DNA from: Defluviitaleaceae bacterium | GTDB taxonomy: Bacteria > Bacillota > Clostridia > Lachnospirales > UBA5962 | Direction: 5' to 3' | DNA: 11,906 bases | Assembly (NCBI GenBank): GCA_009787435.1 | Contig: WRFW01000192.1 | Location: forward strand, 1 to 11,906 | Shown: positions 1 through 7,175 of the stretch, in pieces | Layout of the letters: each line of letters opens with the position of its first letter | Position numbering within the stretch: position 1 is the stretch's first letter | The notes under the pieces: model-generated | Seen by the model: only the letters and a program-made list of their open reading frames with translations | The model's database searches: none | What the model was told of the DNA's origin: nothing | Made by a program: the position numbers and the translations under genes

Positions 1-615
1 GGGATAGACAGCCCAGTTGCCACTTTTCTTTCAGCACGCCGTGGCTTAGATATTACCCCGCTTTATTTTCATGCCCCCCCCTATACTACCGAGCATGCAA
101 AACAAAAAGTAATAGATATTACTAAAGTTTTGAGCAAGTATACTGGTGAATTACAATTGCACATAGTAAATTTTACAGACATACAGTTATTTTTACACAA
201 AAATACTGAGCATGAAAAATTAACAATTTTTTTAAAAAGAGCAATGGTACACTTAGCAGAAGCATTAGCAAAAAAACAAAAAGCGAACGCACTAATAATG
301 GGAGACAGCATAGGCCAAGTTGCAAGCCAAACGATACAGAGTATACAAGCAATAGACGATGCCGCCGAAAATTTCCCTATAATCCGCCCGTTAGCTACTT
401 ATGATAAGCAAGAAATAATAGATATTGCTAGAAAAATTGGCACATTTAATATTTCTATACGCCCCTTTGAAGACTGTTGCACAATATTTGTAGCAAAGCA
501 CCCTGAAACAAAGCCAGACAAAAGGACTATAAAAAGAATTGAGAAACGCTTTGAAGATGAGTTGCAAAAGAAAATAGAATACGCTATAGAAAATATAGAA
601 ATATTAACACTATAA
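1..615 (+). CDS. thiI: tRNA 4-thiouridine synthase ThiI, C-terminal half (5' end outside window)
   Basis: The frame is open from the first base and gives 204 residues, about half of a usual ~390-residue ThiI. ThiI activates U8 of tRNA with ATP and transfers sulfur to make 4-thiouridine; it also feeds sulfur into thiazole (thiamine) synthesis. The fragment opens inside the PP-loop (GIDSPVA, residues 1-7, from the usual SGGIDSP). Further ThiI hallmarks are GDSIGQVASQT (101-111), RPLATYDKQEIIDIARKIGT (about 129-148) and FEDCCTIF (156-163). The protein ends soon after this, so there is no C-terminal rhodanese domain, as in the short Firmicute form where a partner cysteine desulfurase supplies sulfur. 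The N-terminal ferredoxin-like and THUMP domains would lie upstream of the window. Codon 44 (TTG at 130) is internal, not a start. A C7 run at 75-81 leaves the frame intact. Two tRNA genes, both with the U8 target, lie downstream. Confidence 0.96.
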   Translation, partial: GIDSPVATFLSARRGLDITPLYFHAPPYTTEHAKQKVIDITKVLSKYTGELQLHIVNFTDIQLFLHKNTEHEKLTIFLKRAMVHLAEALAKKQKANALIMGDSIGQVASQTIQSIQAIDDAAENFPIIRPLATYDKQEIIDIARKIGTFNISIRPFEDCCTIFVAKHPETKPDKRTIKRIEKRFEDELQKKIEYAIENIEILTL

Positions 616-620
616 TTCAA

Positions 621-655
621 ATCAAAAGCTGCCTATGATTAGCAGCAAATTTGAT
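621..655 (+). terminator. Imperfect hairpin just after thiI, possible weak terminator or 3'-end stabiliser
   Basis: ATCAAA (621-626) and GCTGC (628-632) pair with GCAGC (642-646) and TTTGAT (650-655). The apical loop is 9 nt and a small internal bulge separates the two stems. It starts 6 nt after the thiI stop. No U-run follows, so intrinsic termination is doubtful; it may protect the mRNA 3' end instead. No other clear terminator lies between thiI and the tRNA promoter. Confidence 0.35.
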
Positions 656-752
656 ATATGAAAATTATTAAAAAGGGGCGGCTAAAATAATTTGCAGTTA
701 CTAAATTTTTTTAAAATCAACTTAAATAAAAATAATTTTTTCAAACAAATGC

Positions 753-781
753 TTGACAATGTTCAAATTATGTGTTAAAAT
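753..781 (+). promoter_or_regulatory. Sigma-A-type promoter of the tRNA unit
   Basis: TTGACA (753-758), a 17-nt spacer and TAAAAT (776-781) match the housekeeping consensus at 11 of 12 positions. Transcription should start near 788, about 100 nt before the first tRNA. It is the best promoter between thiI and the tRNAs, so they need not depend on read-through from thiI. Confidence 0.75.
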
Positions 782-852
782 ATTAATATAGTTCGTTTTC
801 TTTCTTGATTTTCATAATGAACTTCCTTAAAGATTTAATTTTTTGTTCTATA

Positions 853-882
853 GTTGCCTAGCCACTCTTTATGTTAGGCAGC
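853..882 (+). other. Hairpin in the leader of the tRNA transcript
   Basis: GTTGCCTA (853-860) pairs with TAGGCAGC (875-882): 8 pairs including one G-T, with a 14-nt loop. It ends 8 nt before the mature 5' end of tRNA-Arg. No U-run follows, so it is not an obvious attenuator. A structure guiding 5' processing is possible but inferred. A longer-range pairing AGTTC (790-794) with GAACT (819-823) precedes it. Confidence 0.4.
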
Positions 883-890
883 TTAATTAT

Positions 891-964
<74 letters not shown>

Positions 965-974
965 TAATTTTCAT

Positions 975-1058
975 GCACTAGTGGCGGAATTGGCATACGC
1001 GCAAGACTAAGGATCTTGTGGGGGAAACCCCGTGCAGGTTCAAGTCCTGTCTAGTGCA
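975..1058 (+). tRNA. tRNA-Leu, anticodon AAG
   Basis: This is an 84-nt class II tRNA starting 10 nt after tRNA-Arg. The acceptor stem GCACTAG (975-981) pairs with CTAGTGC (1051-1057), with discriminator A1058 as usual for leucine. The anticodon stem CAAGA/TCTTG encloses loop CTAAGGA, giving anticodon AAG. The long variable arm GGGG-AAA-CCCC and the T arm GCAGG-TTCAAGT-CCTGT confirm leucine identity. CCA is not encoded. An A at position 34 is unusual for a bacterial leucine tRNA, where GAG is the common box member, and implies inosine formation. Confidence 0.96.
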
Positions 1059-1060
1059 TA

Positions 1061-1095
1061 AAAAAATAACAAGCTTAAAAGCTTGTTATTTTTTT
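1061..1095. terminator. Bidirectional intrinsic terminator between the tRNAs and the protease gene
   Basis: A near-perfect palindrome: AATAACAAGCTT (1065-1076) pairs with AAGCTTGTTATT (1079-1090), and flanking A and T runs extend the stem outward on both sides. Read on the plus strand the stem leads into a T-run (1089-1095) two bases after tRNA-Leu. Read on the minus strand the A-run at 1061-1066 becomes the U-tract, 22 nt after the protease stop codon. It therefore serves both convergent units. Confidence 0.88.
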
Positions 1096-1116
1096 ATATT
1101 TCTAAAATTTTAAATA

Positions 1117-4100
1117 TTAATTCATTTGAACAGCAACTCTAAAAGTTGTAGGTGTCCCAAGAGGGCTAGATACTACTATTCCGTCCATAGCACTTACACC
1201 CCTTATAGATGTGTATGGCGGCAAATTATAAACGGATATTAATATATAAGGCGTTGTATATTCTAAATTAAAGCTAACTGACCCTAAAAGCCTGCCCGGG
1301 TGTCTAAATTCATAAGAAGAAGCCAAATTATTTTGGTGGTCTCTTGGTATAAAATTAGTTCCATCTATAAATGAAAAGCCAAAAAAGTTAGAAAAGATTA
1401 TTCCGGGGTTTATAGGGTCTTCAACCGTTGTTCTTTCTAAACTTTGTACATACTCTATAAAAGAGCGAGTAGGCTGAATAAAATAGTTAAAAAATATGAG
1501 ATTTGCGCTTCTTCTATCGTTTTCTAGCTCATAATATGCCCAAACATTAAACCTATGCCCTGCTTCCCAACCTGCCGAGCCTGCCCAATGAACAACGCCA
1601 TAATGCGGGCTAGCCCCTTGTGTGATATTCACTTCTGAATAAGCATTAACAGGGTTTAAAGGATTATAATAAAGGCTTGCAGGGTCTGAAGAAATATAAT
1701 AAGTATCTGCTCCCCAGTTCCAATATTCTATAAAAGTTATTTCTATTTCTTCGCCATCCCTATCACGGGCAAATGCACTTGCACGAAAAGTTTGAGTATT
1801 TCTGGCATCTGACCCGTCTGCATAGTGCATTTCATGGTTTGCAGGCGTTACTCTCACTTCTTCCACGCCGCTAGTTATATATATTACAGCTGTTTCATGG
1901 TAATTTTCCGAAATATTTTCAGAATGAACTGCAAAAGAACCCAAACCTGGCATTCCACCCGCAAAATCTACAATGCCATAATTATCTATAGTAGTTCCTG
2001 GCGGCAAAATATTAAAAGGGTCTGCAAGCCAAAAATCAAAATAATAAAATTCAGCATCATCTATTAAATTTATGGGGTAAAAAAGATTATTAGTAGATAT
2101 TCTCCAATCATTTGGGATTATAGGGTGAACACTAAGCGTCTTGCCTAGCTGGTAAATTTCAAATAAAGAAACTCTACCTGGGAATTCTGTTTCTAGACCA
2201 TCTACTTGCACTTGCAGCCTATGAAAATTATAACTAGGAGGATACACTAAATGTTCAACTTCAGTATAATAAGTAACTGCCGCATAAGGAAGCCTAGCTA
2301 TTACTTCATTGCCTGAAAGAACTTCTATAAACCCCTCATGATGGCCTAGGCTATCACCTGTTACGATAATGGAGGCTTCAAAGTTTTCTTGCCCACCGCT
2401 TAAAACCGTTAAACTTTGTGGCAATTGTATTGTGTGCTCACTAGCTATAGAGTTTCTAGCATTTGTAATTGGAACGTATCTAAAAGTAAAAGTTTTATCT
2501 TCAGAACTTGTATTTCTAATAGTTGCCCTTAACGAAGAAGAAACAGAAGTTACTATTCCTTGTGATAAAAGATAAGTATTTAAGCCGCCAAAACTAAATG
2601 CCCCTGTTTGAACGAGCATTCTATCGGTTGGGGAAGTAAGAAAAGCATTAAAATAGACATTCACTAAAACATCTTGATTAATTGCGGCTAATAAATCTAC
2701 TTGCCCTGCCCCGGTTTCAAATACACCTGCAAAAGTAGAAAAACCACTTAAATTTTGTGAATTTGAAACCGGTATTGCGGAATTCATTAATCTTGCCCTT
2801 ATTTCACTTCTTTCCCAAGGGCTGCCATAAGAAAGGCTACGCTGAAGCATTAATGCAATTCCACCTGCTACCATTGGTGAAGAAGTGCTAGTGCCTGTGG
2901 CAGCAAAATAGCTTCCCACCCCTGCCCAAGGTGGAACTGCTGATAATACGTTAGTGCCAATTGCTCCGATTTCTGGTGTTATCTCATTAGATAAGTTTGA
3001 AGGCCCCCGAGAGCTAGTTAAAGCTACTCTTAAAGGCAAAGTGCCTGAAGGCTCTGCAAAGTTAGCTACATTAATGCCGAAGCTAGAATTGCCGCCGCCC
3101 CAAGCAGTGCTATAATTTGAACCAGAGTTTCCAGCGGCAAAGACAAATATAGAGTCTGTAGCAATTGATAAATTATTTACAGCTATGTGTATAGGGTCTA
3201 TAAGCGGCGAAAATGCATTTGGCCCTAATGATAAGTTAACAACATCTGCTCGCATATGTATAGAAGCGTGTTCCATAGCGGCTATAACATCTGGTATTGT
3301 TGCCCCTGTTGGCCCTAGAACACGATAATGAATGCCGAAAGCTTCAGGAGCTATGCCAATCAAGTTTTCAGAACGCCCGACAGCAATAGCGGAAACGTGT
3401 GTTCCATGCACACTTGGTGGTGAACTAGGAAACCTTGCTGGTGAAGTTTCCATAGGGTCGTTTCTTTGGGTGTTATTTAAAAATGCACCGCCGTTATAAA
3501 GAGCTAGATAATCACGCCCTGCAAAAACATACCCCTCACCACTAATATAAAGCAAATAGTTATTTGGAATGCTAACCCCCCTCGCTGCCATATCTGCTTG
3601 GGTTGGAAAACTGCCGGCAAAGGCTGGGTGGTGATAGTATACGCCTGTGTCTAATATTGCTATTAACATACCTTGCCCACGATAGCCTTGCTCGTGAAGA
3701 ATATGTGCGTTCATACGTTCCCGCCCTTGCCTAACACCCTCAGCATTAGAGGAAAAAATATCTATTAGTTCATAATCTGAGCCCATGGGAGTAAGAATAG
3801 GATTAACTTGGATAAGCTCATTTGGAAAAACCATTGAAACACTTCTAAAATTTGCAAGTTCTTCAACAGCATTTGAAGGCAAAGTTAAGACTACACCATT
3901 AAAAGCGTGTCTAAACTCTTGTGTTATATAAATAGGACTAGTTTGAGTTGAACGTGTGCCTTGCCCATGAAGTATAGAAGAAGAAAGCTCACTTAGTTCT
4001 TGATGAAATAAGCTACGCTCTGTTTCTATTGTAAAAGCTGGGCTTATATTTGATGAACTTGTAGAATTCTCTAAAGATGCTCGCTGAACAACTAAAGGCT

Positions 4101-4374
4101 TTTCATGGAGCAAAACTATTACAGAAACTGGACTATTATCTTCTCTTAGAGAATTTAAATTTTCAAAGCCTATTAGCCTGCCTCTTCTATACCTGCCAGA
4201 CCTTCTATGATGATTTAGCTGACCTGCTTCGTTTAACTGTGGAATTTCTGAATTTTGATAGATTTGTATATTATTTATCGGCTCTGCTGCTAGCAACTCT
4301 AACGGTGAGTGAAGCAAAAATGTTAGCGAAGCAAGCGTGCCCGATAAAATCTTTCGATATTTTTTTACATCCAT
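1117..4374 (-). CDS. Large secreted subtilisin-family (S8) serine protease
   Basis: The product has 1085 residues. An N-terminal signal peptide (KKYRK, then a hydrophobic run, cut near LLA-AE at ~30) shows export. Residues ~80-190 resemble an inhibitor I9 propeptide. The catalytic domain (~230-570) has Asp242 in AILDTGV, His323 in HGTH, oxyanion Asn416 in AAGNSG and Ser496 in GTSTSSP, so the triad is intact. About 80 residues are inserted between Asp and His; no PA domain is seen between His and Ser. From ~585 on the protein is beta-rich, first resembling the Fn3-like domain of C5a-peptidase/lactocepin proteases, then unrecognised. No LPXTG motif, SLH domain or C-terminal membrane segment is visible, so it is probably released or held non-covalently. 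I chose the ATG at 4374 because AGGAGG (4383-4388) lies 8 nt upstream; a TTG at 4380 would be only 2 nt away. It contains no cysteine and only 3 lysines after the signal peptide. The substrate is unknown. Confidence 0.95.
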   Translation of the reverse strand: MDVKKYRKILSGTLASLTFLLHSPLELLAAEPINNIQIYQNSEIPQLNEAGQLNHHRRSGRYRRGRLIGFENLNSLREDNSPVSVIVLLHEKPLVVQRASLENSTSSSNISPAFTIETERSLFHQELSELSSSILHGQGTRSTQTSPIYITQEFRHAFNGVVLTLPSNAVEELANFRSVSMVFPNELIQVNPILTPMGSDYELIDIFSSNAEGVRQGRERMNAHILHEQGYRGQGMLIAILDTGVYYHHPAFAGSFPTQADMAARGVSIPNNYLLYISGEGYVFAGRDYLALYNGGAFLNNTQRNDPMETSPARFPSSPPSVHGTHVSAIAVGRSENLIGIAPEAFGIHYRVLGPTGATIPDVIAAMEHASIHMRADVVNLSLGPNAFSPLIDPIHIAVNNLSIATDSIFVFAAGNSGSNYSTAWGGGNSSFGINVANFAEPSGTLPLRVALTSSRGPSNLSNEITPEIGAIGTNVLSAVPPWAGVGSYFAATGTSTSSPMVAGGIALMLQRSLSYGSPWERSEIRARLMNSAIPVSNSQNLSGFSTFAGVFETGAGQVDLLAAINQDVLVNVYFNAFLTSPTDRMLVQTGAFSFGGLNTYLLSQGIVTSVSSSLRATIRNTSSEDKTFTFRYVPITNARNSIASEHTIQLPQSLTVLSGGQENFEASIIVTGDSLGHHEGFIEVLSGNEVIARLPYAAVTYYTEVEHLVYPPSYNFHRLQVQVDGLETEFPGRVSLFEIYQLGKTLSVHPIIPNDWRISTNNLFYPINLIDDAEFYYFDFWLADPFNILPPGTTIDNYGIVDFAGGMPGLGSFAVHSENISENYHETAVIYITSGVEEVRVTPANHEMHYADGSDARNTQTFRASAFARDRDGEEIEITFIEYWNWGADTYYISSDPASLYYNPLNPVNAYSEVNITQGASPHYGVVHWAGSAGWEAGHRFNVWAYYELENDRRSANLIFFNYFIQPTRSFIEYVQSLERTTVEDPINPGIIFSNFFGFSFIDGTNFIPRDHQNNLASSYEFRHPGRLLGSVSFNLEYTTPYILISVYNLPPYTSIRGVSAMDGIVVSSPLGTPTTFRVAVQMN

Positions 4375-4382
4375 ATACAATT

Positions 4383-4434
4383 CCTCCTTTGATTTGATTT
4401 AATATATTATACTACATTTTCACAAAAAAATAAA
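4383..4434 (-). promoter_or_regulatory. Probable promoter and ribosome binding site of the protease gene
   Basis: On the minus strand a perfect TATAAT lies at 4411-4406, with a weak TTTATT at 4434-4429 as the -35 at 17-nt spacing. The AAAGGAGG ribosome binding site (4390-4383) fixes the start at the ATG at 4374. The predicted untranslated leader is only about 25 nt. The poor -35 suggests a weak or activator-dependent promoter. Confidence 0.5.
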
Positions 4435-4608
4435 GTAAAAATAACTTGAAAAAATATAAACTTGGCATTTCAAAATTTGATTGAAAATTTTTAGAAAATT
4501 AAGCAAAACTAGGCTTCAGAGTAGAACCCCTTGGGCATTTCTCACAAAAATTTAAACATTCACAAAAAAAAATTGTTTATTTAAGTTTTTTTCGTTAAAC
4601 ATTTCAGC

Positions 4609-4637
4609 TTGACAAACGCACAAAATAATATTATAAT
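4609..4637 (+). promoter_or_regulatory. Perfect-consensus promoter giving a predicted leaderless mRNA
   Basis: TTGACA (4609-4614), a 17-nt spacer and TATAAT (4632-4637) match the sigma-A consensus exactly. Six bases separate the -10 box from A4644, so the expected start of transcription is the A of the metallophosphoesterase ATG. There is no Shine-Dalgarno sequence upstream of this ATG. The 9-mer TTAAACATT occurs twice upstream (4552-4560 and 4595-4603). Confidence 0.85.
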
Positions 4638-4643
4638 CCTTTC

Positions 4644-6125
4644 ATGAAGATTTCAGCAAATAATTTTAATAATGATTACACCGAAGAGGAAAAATCGCCA
4701 AAAATTAAGATTTACTATACTTCGGATACCCATGCCCATGTGGTTCCAAACCTTTTGAATATAATAAATTCATTTGAAAAAGATGAAAACACCCTTATTA
4801 TAGATGGCGGCGACACTATCCAAGGCTCTCCTTTATCTATGTATCTTTCAAGCATTTCTAATGCAGAGCCTTTTGCTTCTGTGTTAAATGAAGCTGGCTA
4901 CGACTATGTAACACTTGGCAATCACGAGTTTAATTATGGAAAAAAATATTTACAATCTTTTTTGGGTTCTTTAAATGCAAAATGCCTCTGTGCAAATATG
5001 AATTCTTTCCCTGCTTATGATATAAAAGAAATAGCAGGCTTTAAAATTGGTATAATCGGCATAATTACCGATTTTATACCTTTTTGGGAAAGAGAAAAGC
5101 ACATAGAAGGTTTCACATTTAGCGACCCTTTTTTAAGTGCAAAAGAAAATTTAGAAAAAATTAAAAAAGAAGTTGATTTAACTATATGCCTATACCATGG
5201 CGGCTATGAAAGAGACGTTTATACAGGGGAGATATATAGCGAAACGAAAGAAAATATAGGCTATAAAATTTGTGATGAGTTAGATTTTGATTTAGTGCTA
5301 ACCGCTCACCAACATAAACCCCAAGCAGGTGTTTATATAAATAATACTTATACTGTGCAGCCGCCAAACTATGCAACGGCTTATTTAGAAATACATATAG
5401 ATTTTATAAATGGCAAGCCTAGCTTTAAAAGCGAACTTAAAGAAGCTAGAAATGATAATTATGAGCTTCCAAGCAGTTTAAAAAACCATATAGAAAAAGC
5501 CGATAGTTGGCTAAACCAACCGATTGGAAAATTATCAAAGCCGCTTATGCAAGGCGATTATTTAGATATGGCATTAAACGGGAGCGATATTGCAAATTTT
5601 CAAAACCAAGTGCAGCTTTGGGCAACTGGGGCTATGTATTCCTCTGCAAGCGTTCCAAATAAAATTAGCGGGCTTAATGAGATAGTTACAATTAGAGATG
5701 TTGTATCTACTTACTTATTCCCAAACAACTTAATAGTTTTGGAATTAGATTATTATATGTTAAAAGAAATTGTGGAACACACGGCTTCATATTTTCACTA
5801 TGAAAATGGAAACATAAGCATTAGTAAGCATTTTTTACAGCCTAAAATTGCTCATTACGGGTATGATTATTATACTTTTCCTTATGAAATAGATTTAACG
5901 AAAAAAGTAGGCGAAAGGGTAACACTTCCCTTTAAAAAAGATGAGAAAATAACTATTTGTGTAAGCAACTATCGAGCAGGCGGCACAGACGGTTATAACG
6001 CTTATAAAAGGGCAAAAATAATAAAAGAGCACCAAGAATATATTAACGATGTTATAATTGAATATTTTAGAGAGCATAAAAATGTTGAGATTGTAAATTA
6101 TAATATGCCAAAAATTATTTTATAA
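4644..6125 (+). CDS. Cytoplasmic 5'-nucleotidase / 2',3'-cyclic phosphodiesterase-type metallophosphoesterase
   Basis: The 493-residue protein has the two-domain UshA/CpdB architecture. The N-terminal calcineurin-like domain carries the dimetal ligands: Asp28 and His30 (SDTHAH), Asp57 (DGGDTIQGSP), Asn93-His94 (GNHE), His185 and His222/His224 (AHQH). The C-terminal nucleotide-binding domain contains VGERV and SNYRAGGTDGY (441-451), closer to the CpdB/YfkN style than to classical UshA. The family hydrolyses nucleotide monophosphates, cyclic nucleotides or related phosphoesters. Most relatives are exported, but this one has no signal peptide or anchor and is lysine-rich (39 Lys, 8 Arg), so it should act in the cytoplasm, like the signal-less YunD type. 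The ATG at 4644 is the only usable start: an in-frame TAA lies at 4626 and there is no ATG, GTG or TTG before the catalytic DTH. The ABC ATPase gene follows after 66 nt without a terminator. Exact substrate unknown. Confidence 0.9.
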   Translation: MKISANNFNNDYTEEEKSPKIKIYYTSDTHAHVVPNLLNIINSFEKDENTLIIDGGDTIQGSPLSMYLSSISNAEPFASVLNEAGYDYVTLGNHEFNYGKKYLQSFLGSLNAKCLCANMNSFPAYDIKEIAGFKIGIIGIITDFIPFWEREKHIEGFTFSDPFLSAKENLEKIKKEVDLTICLYHGGYERDVYTGEIYSETKENIGYKICDELDFDLVLTAHQHKPQAGVYINNTYTVQPPNYATAYLEIHIDFINGKPSFKSELKEARNDNYELPSSLKNHIEKADSWLNQPIGKLSKPLMQGDYLDMALNGSDIANFQNQVQLWATGAMYSSASVPNKISGLNEIVTIRDVVSTYLFPNNLIVLELDYYMLKEIVEHTASYFHYENGNISISKHFLQPKIAHYGYDYYTFPYEIDLTKKVGERVTLPFKKDEKITICVSNYRAGGTDGYNAYKRAKIIKEHQEYINDVIIEYFREHKNVEIVNYNMPKIIL

Positions 6126-6191
6126 ACCTAATTAATATCCCAAATTATATAAAACAGTTTCTAAAAAGACCCAAAATCAAAGAGGTAAAAA

Positions 6192-7175
6192 ATGAATATC
6201 CAACTGCAAAACTTAACAATGGCTTTTAACAACAACCCACCAACTTTAAAAGGAATAAACACAACAATTAAAGATGGGCAGCTAGCTTCCCTTCTAGGCC
6301 CAAGCGGGTGTGGAAAAAGCACAACTCTAATGCTTTTGGCAGGCCTTTACAAGCCAACAGAAGGCAAAATTTTATTTGGTGATAAAGATGTTACAAATAA
6401 AGAAGCCGAGCATAGAGGAATAGGAATGGTTTTTCAAAACTATGCCCTTTACCCACACCTTAGCGTTTTAAAAAATATAATGTTTCCATTAAAAATGAAA
6501 AAAGTGCCAAAAGCTGAAGCTATAGAGCGTGCCACAAAAATGGCAAAGCTAACCCAAATAGACCACCTTTTAGATAGAAAGCCAGGGCAGCTTTCAGGCG
6601 GGCAGCAACAGCGTGTAGCAATTGCCCGTGCCTTAGTGAAAGAGCCGGAATTGCTCCTATTGGATGAACCACTGTCAAATTTAGATGCTAGGCTTAGGCT
6701 TGAAATGCGTGAAGAAATAAGGCGTATTCAATTAGAAGTGGGCATTACTACTATTTTCGTTACTCACGACCAAGAAGAAGCACTTAGCATTTCGGATAAA
6801 GTAATATTAATGAACGATGGTGAGATAATCCAAGAAGCTAGCCCATTGGATATTTATAAAACGCCAAATAGTATCTTCTCTGCTACTTTTATTGGAAGCC
6901 CACCAATTAATATGATAAAAGATGGTGATAAAATTTTAGGCATTCGCCCAGAAAATTTAAAGCCAACTGCTGAAGCAAATTCTAAATTTTCAGGAACAGT
7001 TACTTACAGAGAAACAATTGGTCGTGATACTTTAATAAAAGTGAAATGCGGAGAAAATACTTTGAATGCACTTCTTGAAACAGGCGATATAGTAAACTTT
7101 GGAGACACAGTGCACTTAACAGCCGAAAAAGAAAACATATATAATTTTGATGCAAGCACAGGCAGGAGGGTTTAA
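6192..7175 (+). CDS. ugpC: ABC importer ATPase, UgpC/MsmK/MalK type
   Basis: This 327-residue protein powers import by the two permeases encoded next. Motifs: Walker A GPSGCGKST (36-44), Q-loop Gln82, signature LSGGQ (134-138), Walker B LLLLDEP (154-160), D-loop around SNLDAR and switch His192 (THD). The ending ATFIGSPPINMI then LGIRPE leads into a C-terminal TOBE-type regulatory domain, the mark of the sugar/glycerol-phosphate (CUT1) importers. It is ~35 residues shorter than typical UgpC/MalK, with the reduction in the TOBE region. The start is supported by AGAGGT (6181-6186), 5 nt upstream. Its stop overlaps the next ATG by one base (TAATG), so the two are translationally coupled. ATPases of this type are often shared by several importers, so the symbol reflects family and context, not a proven substrate. 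Confidence 0.93.
   Translation: MNIQLQNLTMAFNNNPPTLKGINTTIKDGQLASLLGPSGCGKSTTLMLLAGLYKPTEGKILFGDKDVTNKEAEHRGIGMVFQNYALYPHLSVLKNIMFPLKMKKVPKAEAIERATKMAKLTQIDHLLDRKPGQLSGGQQQRVAIARALVKEPELLLLDEPLSNLDARLRLEMREEIRRIQLEVGITTIFVTHDQEEALSISDKVILMNDGEIIQEASPLDIYKTPNSIFSATFIGSPPINMIKDGDKILGIRPENLKPTAEANSKFSGTVTYRETIGRDTLIKVKCGENTLNALLETGDIVNFGDTVHLTAEKENIYNFDASTGRRV

Noticed and set aside
658..690. Small frame of 10 codons after thiI (starts MKIIKKG)
   Set aside because: No ribosome binding site and too short to judge; expected by chance in AT-rich spacer.
817..861. 14-codon leader-peptide-like frame in the tRNA leader, with its stop in the 853-882 hairpin
   Set aside because: No SD precedes it, and a leader peptide ahead of tRNA genes has no clear rationale; the hairpin lacks a U-run for attenuation.
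1825..2575. Open frames of 68-80 codons on the plus strand inside the protease gene
   Set aside because: They lack ribosome binding sites and any recognisable domain, and lie fully within a gene with an intact catalytic triad. They are antisense shadows of it.
4378..4380. TTG at 4380 as the protease start
   Set aside because: It lies only 2 nt from the AGGAGG site; the ATG at 4374, 8 nt away, fits normal spacing.
4077..4397. A 106-codon plus-strand frame over the start of the protease gene
   Set aside because: It runs antisense through the signal peptide and start region, has no SD, and its sequence is a mirror of the hydrophobic signal codons. Not a credible gene.
4375..4608. Small gene, RNA gene or riboswitch in the divergent spacer between the protease and metallophosphoesterase genes
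   Set aside because: Apart from the two promoters and the short direct repeat I see no SD-led frame, stable stem or known RNA motif in it.
6126..6191. Separate promoter for the importer operon between the metallophosphoesterase and ATPase genes
   Set aside because: TATATA-like text is present, but no paired -35 at proper spacing; in a 66-nt AT-rich gap this is not evidence.
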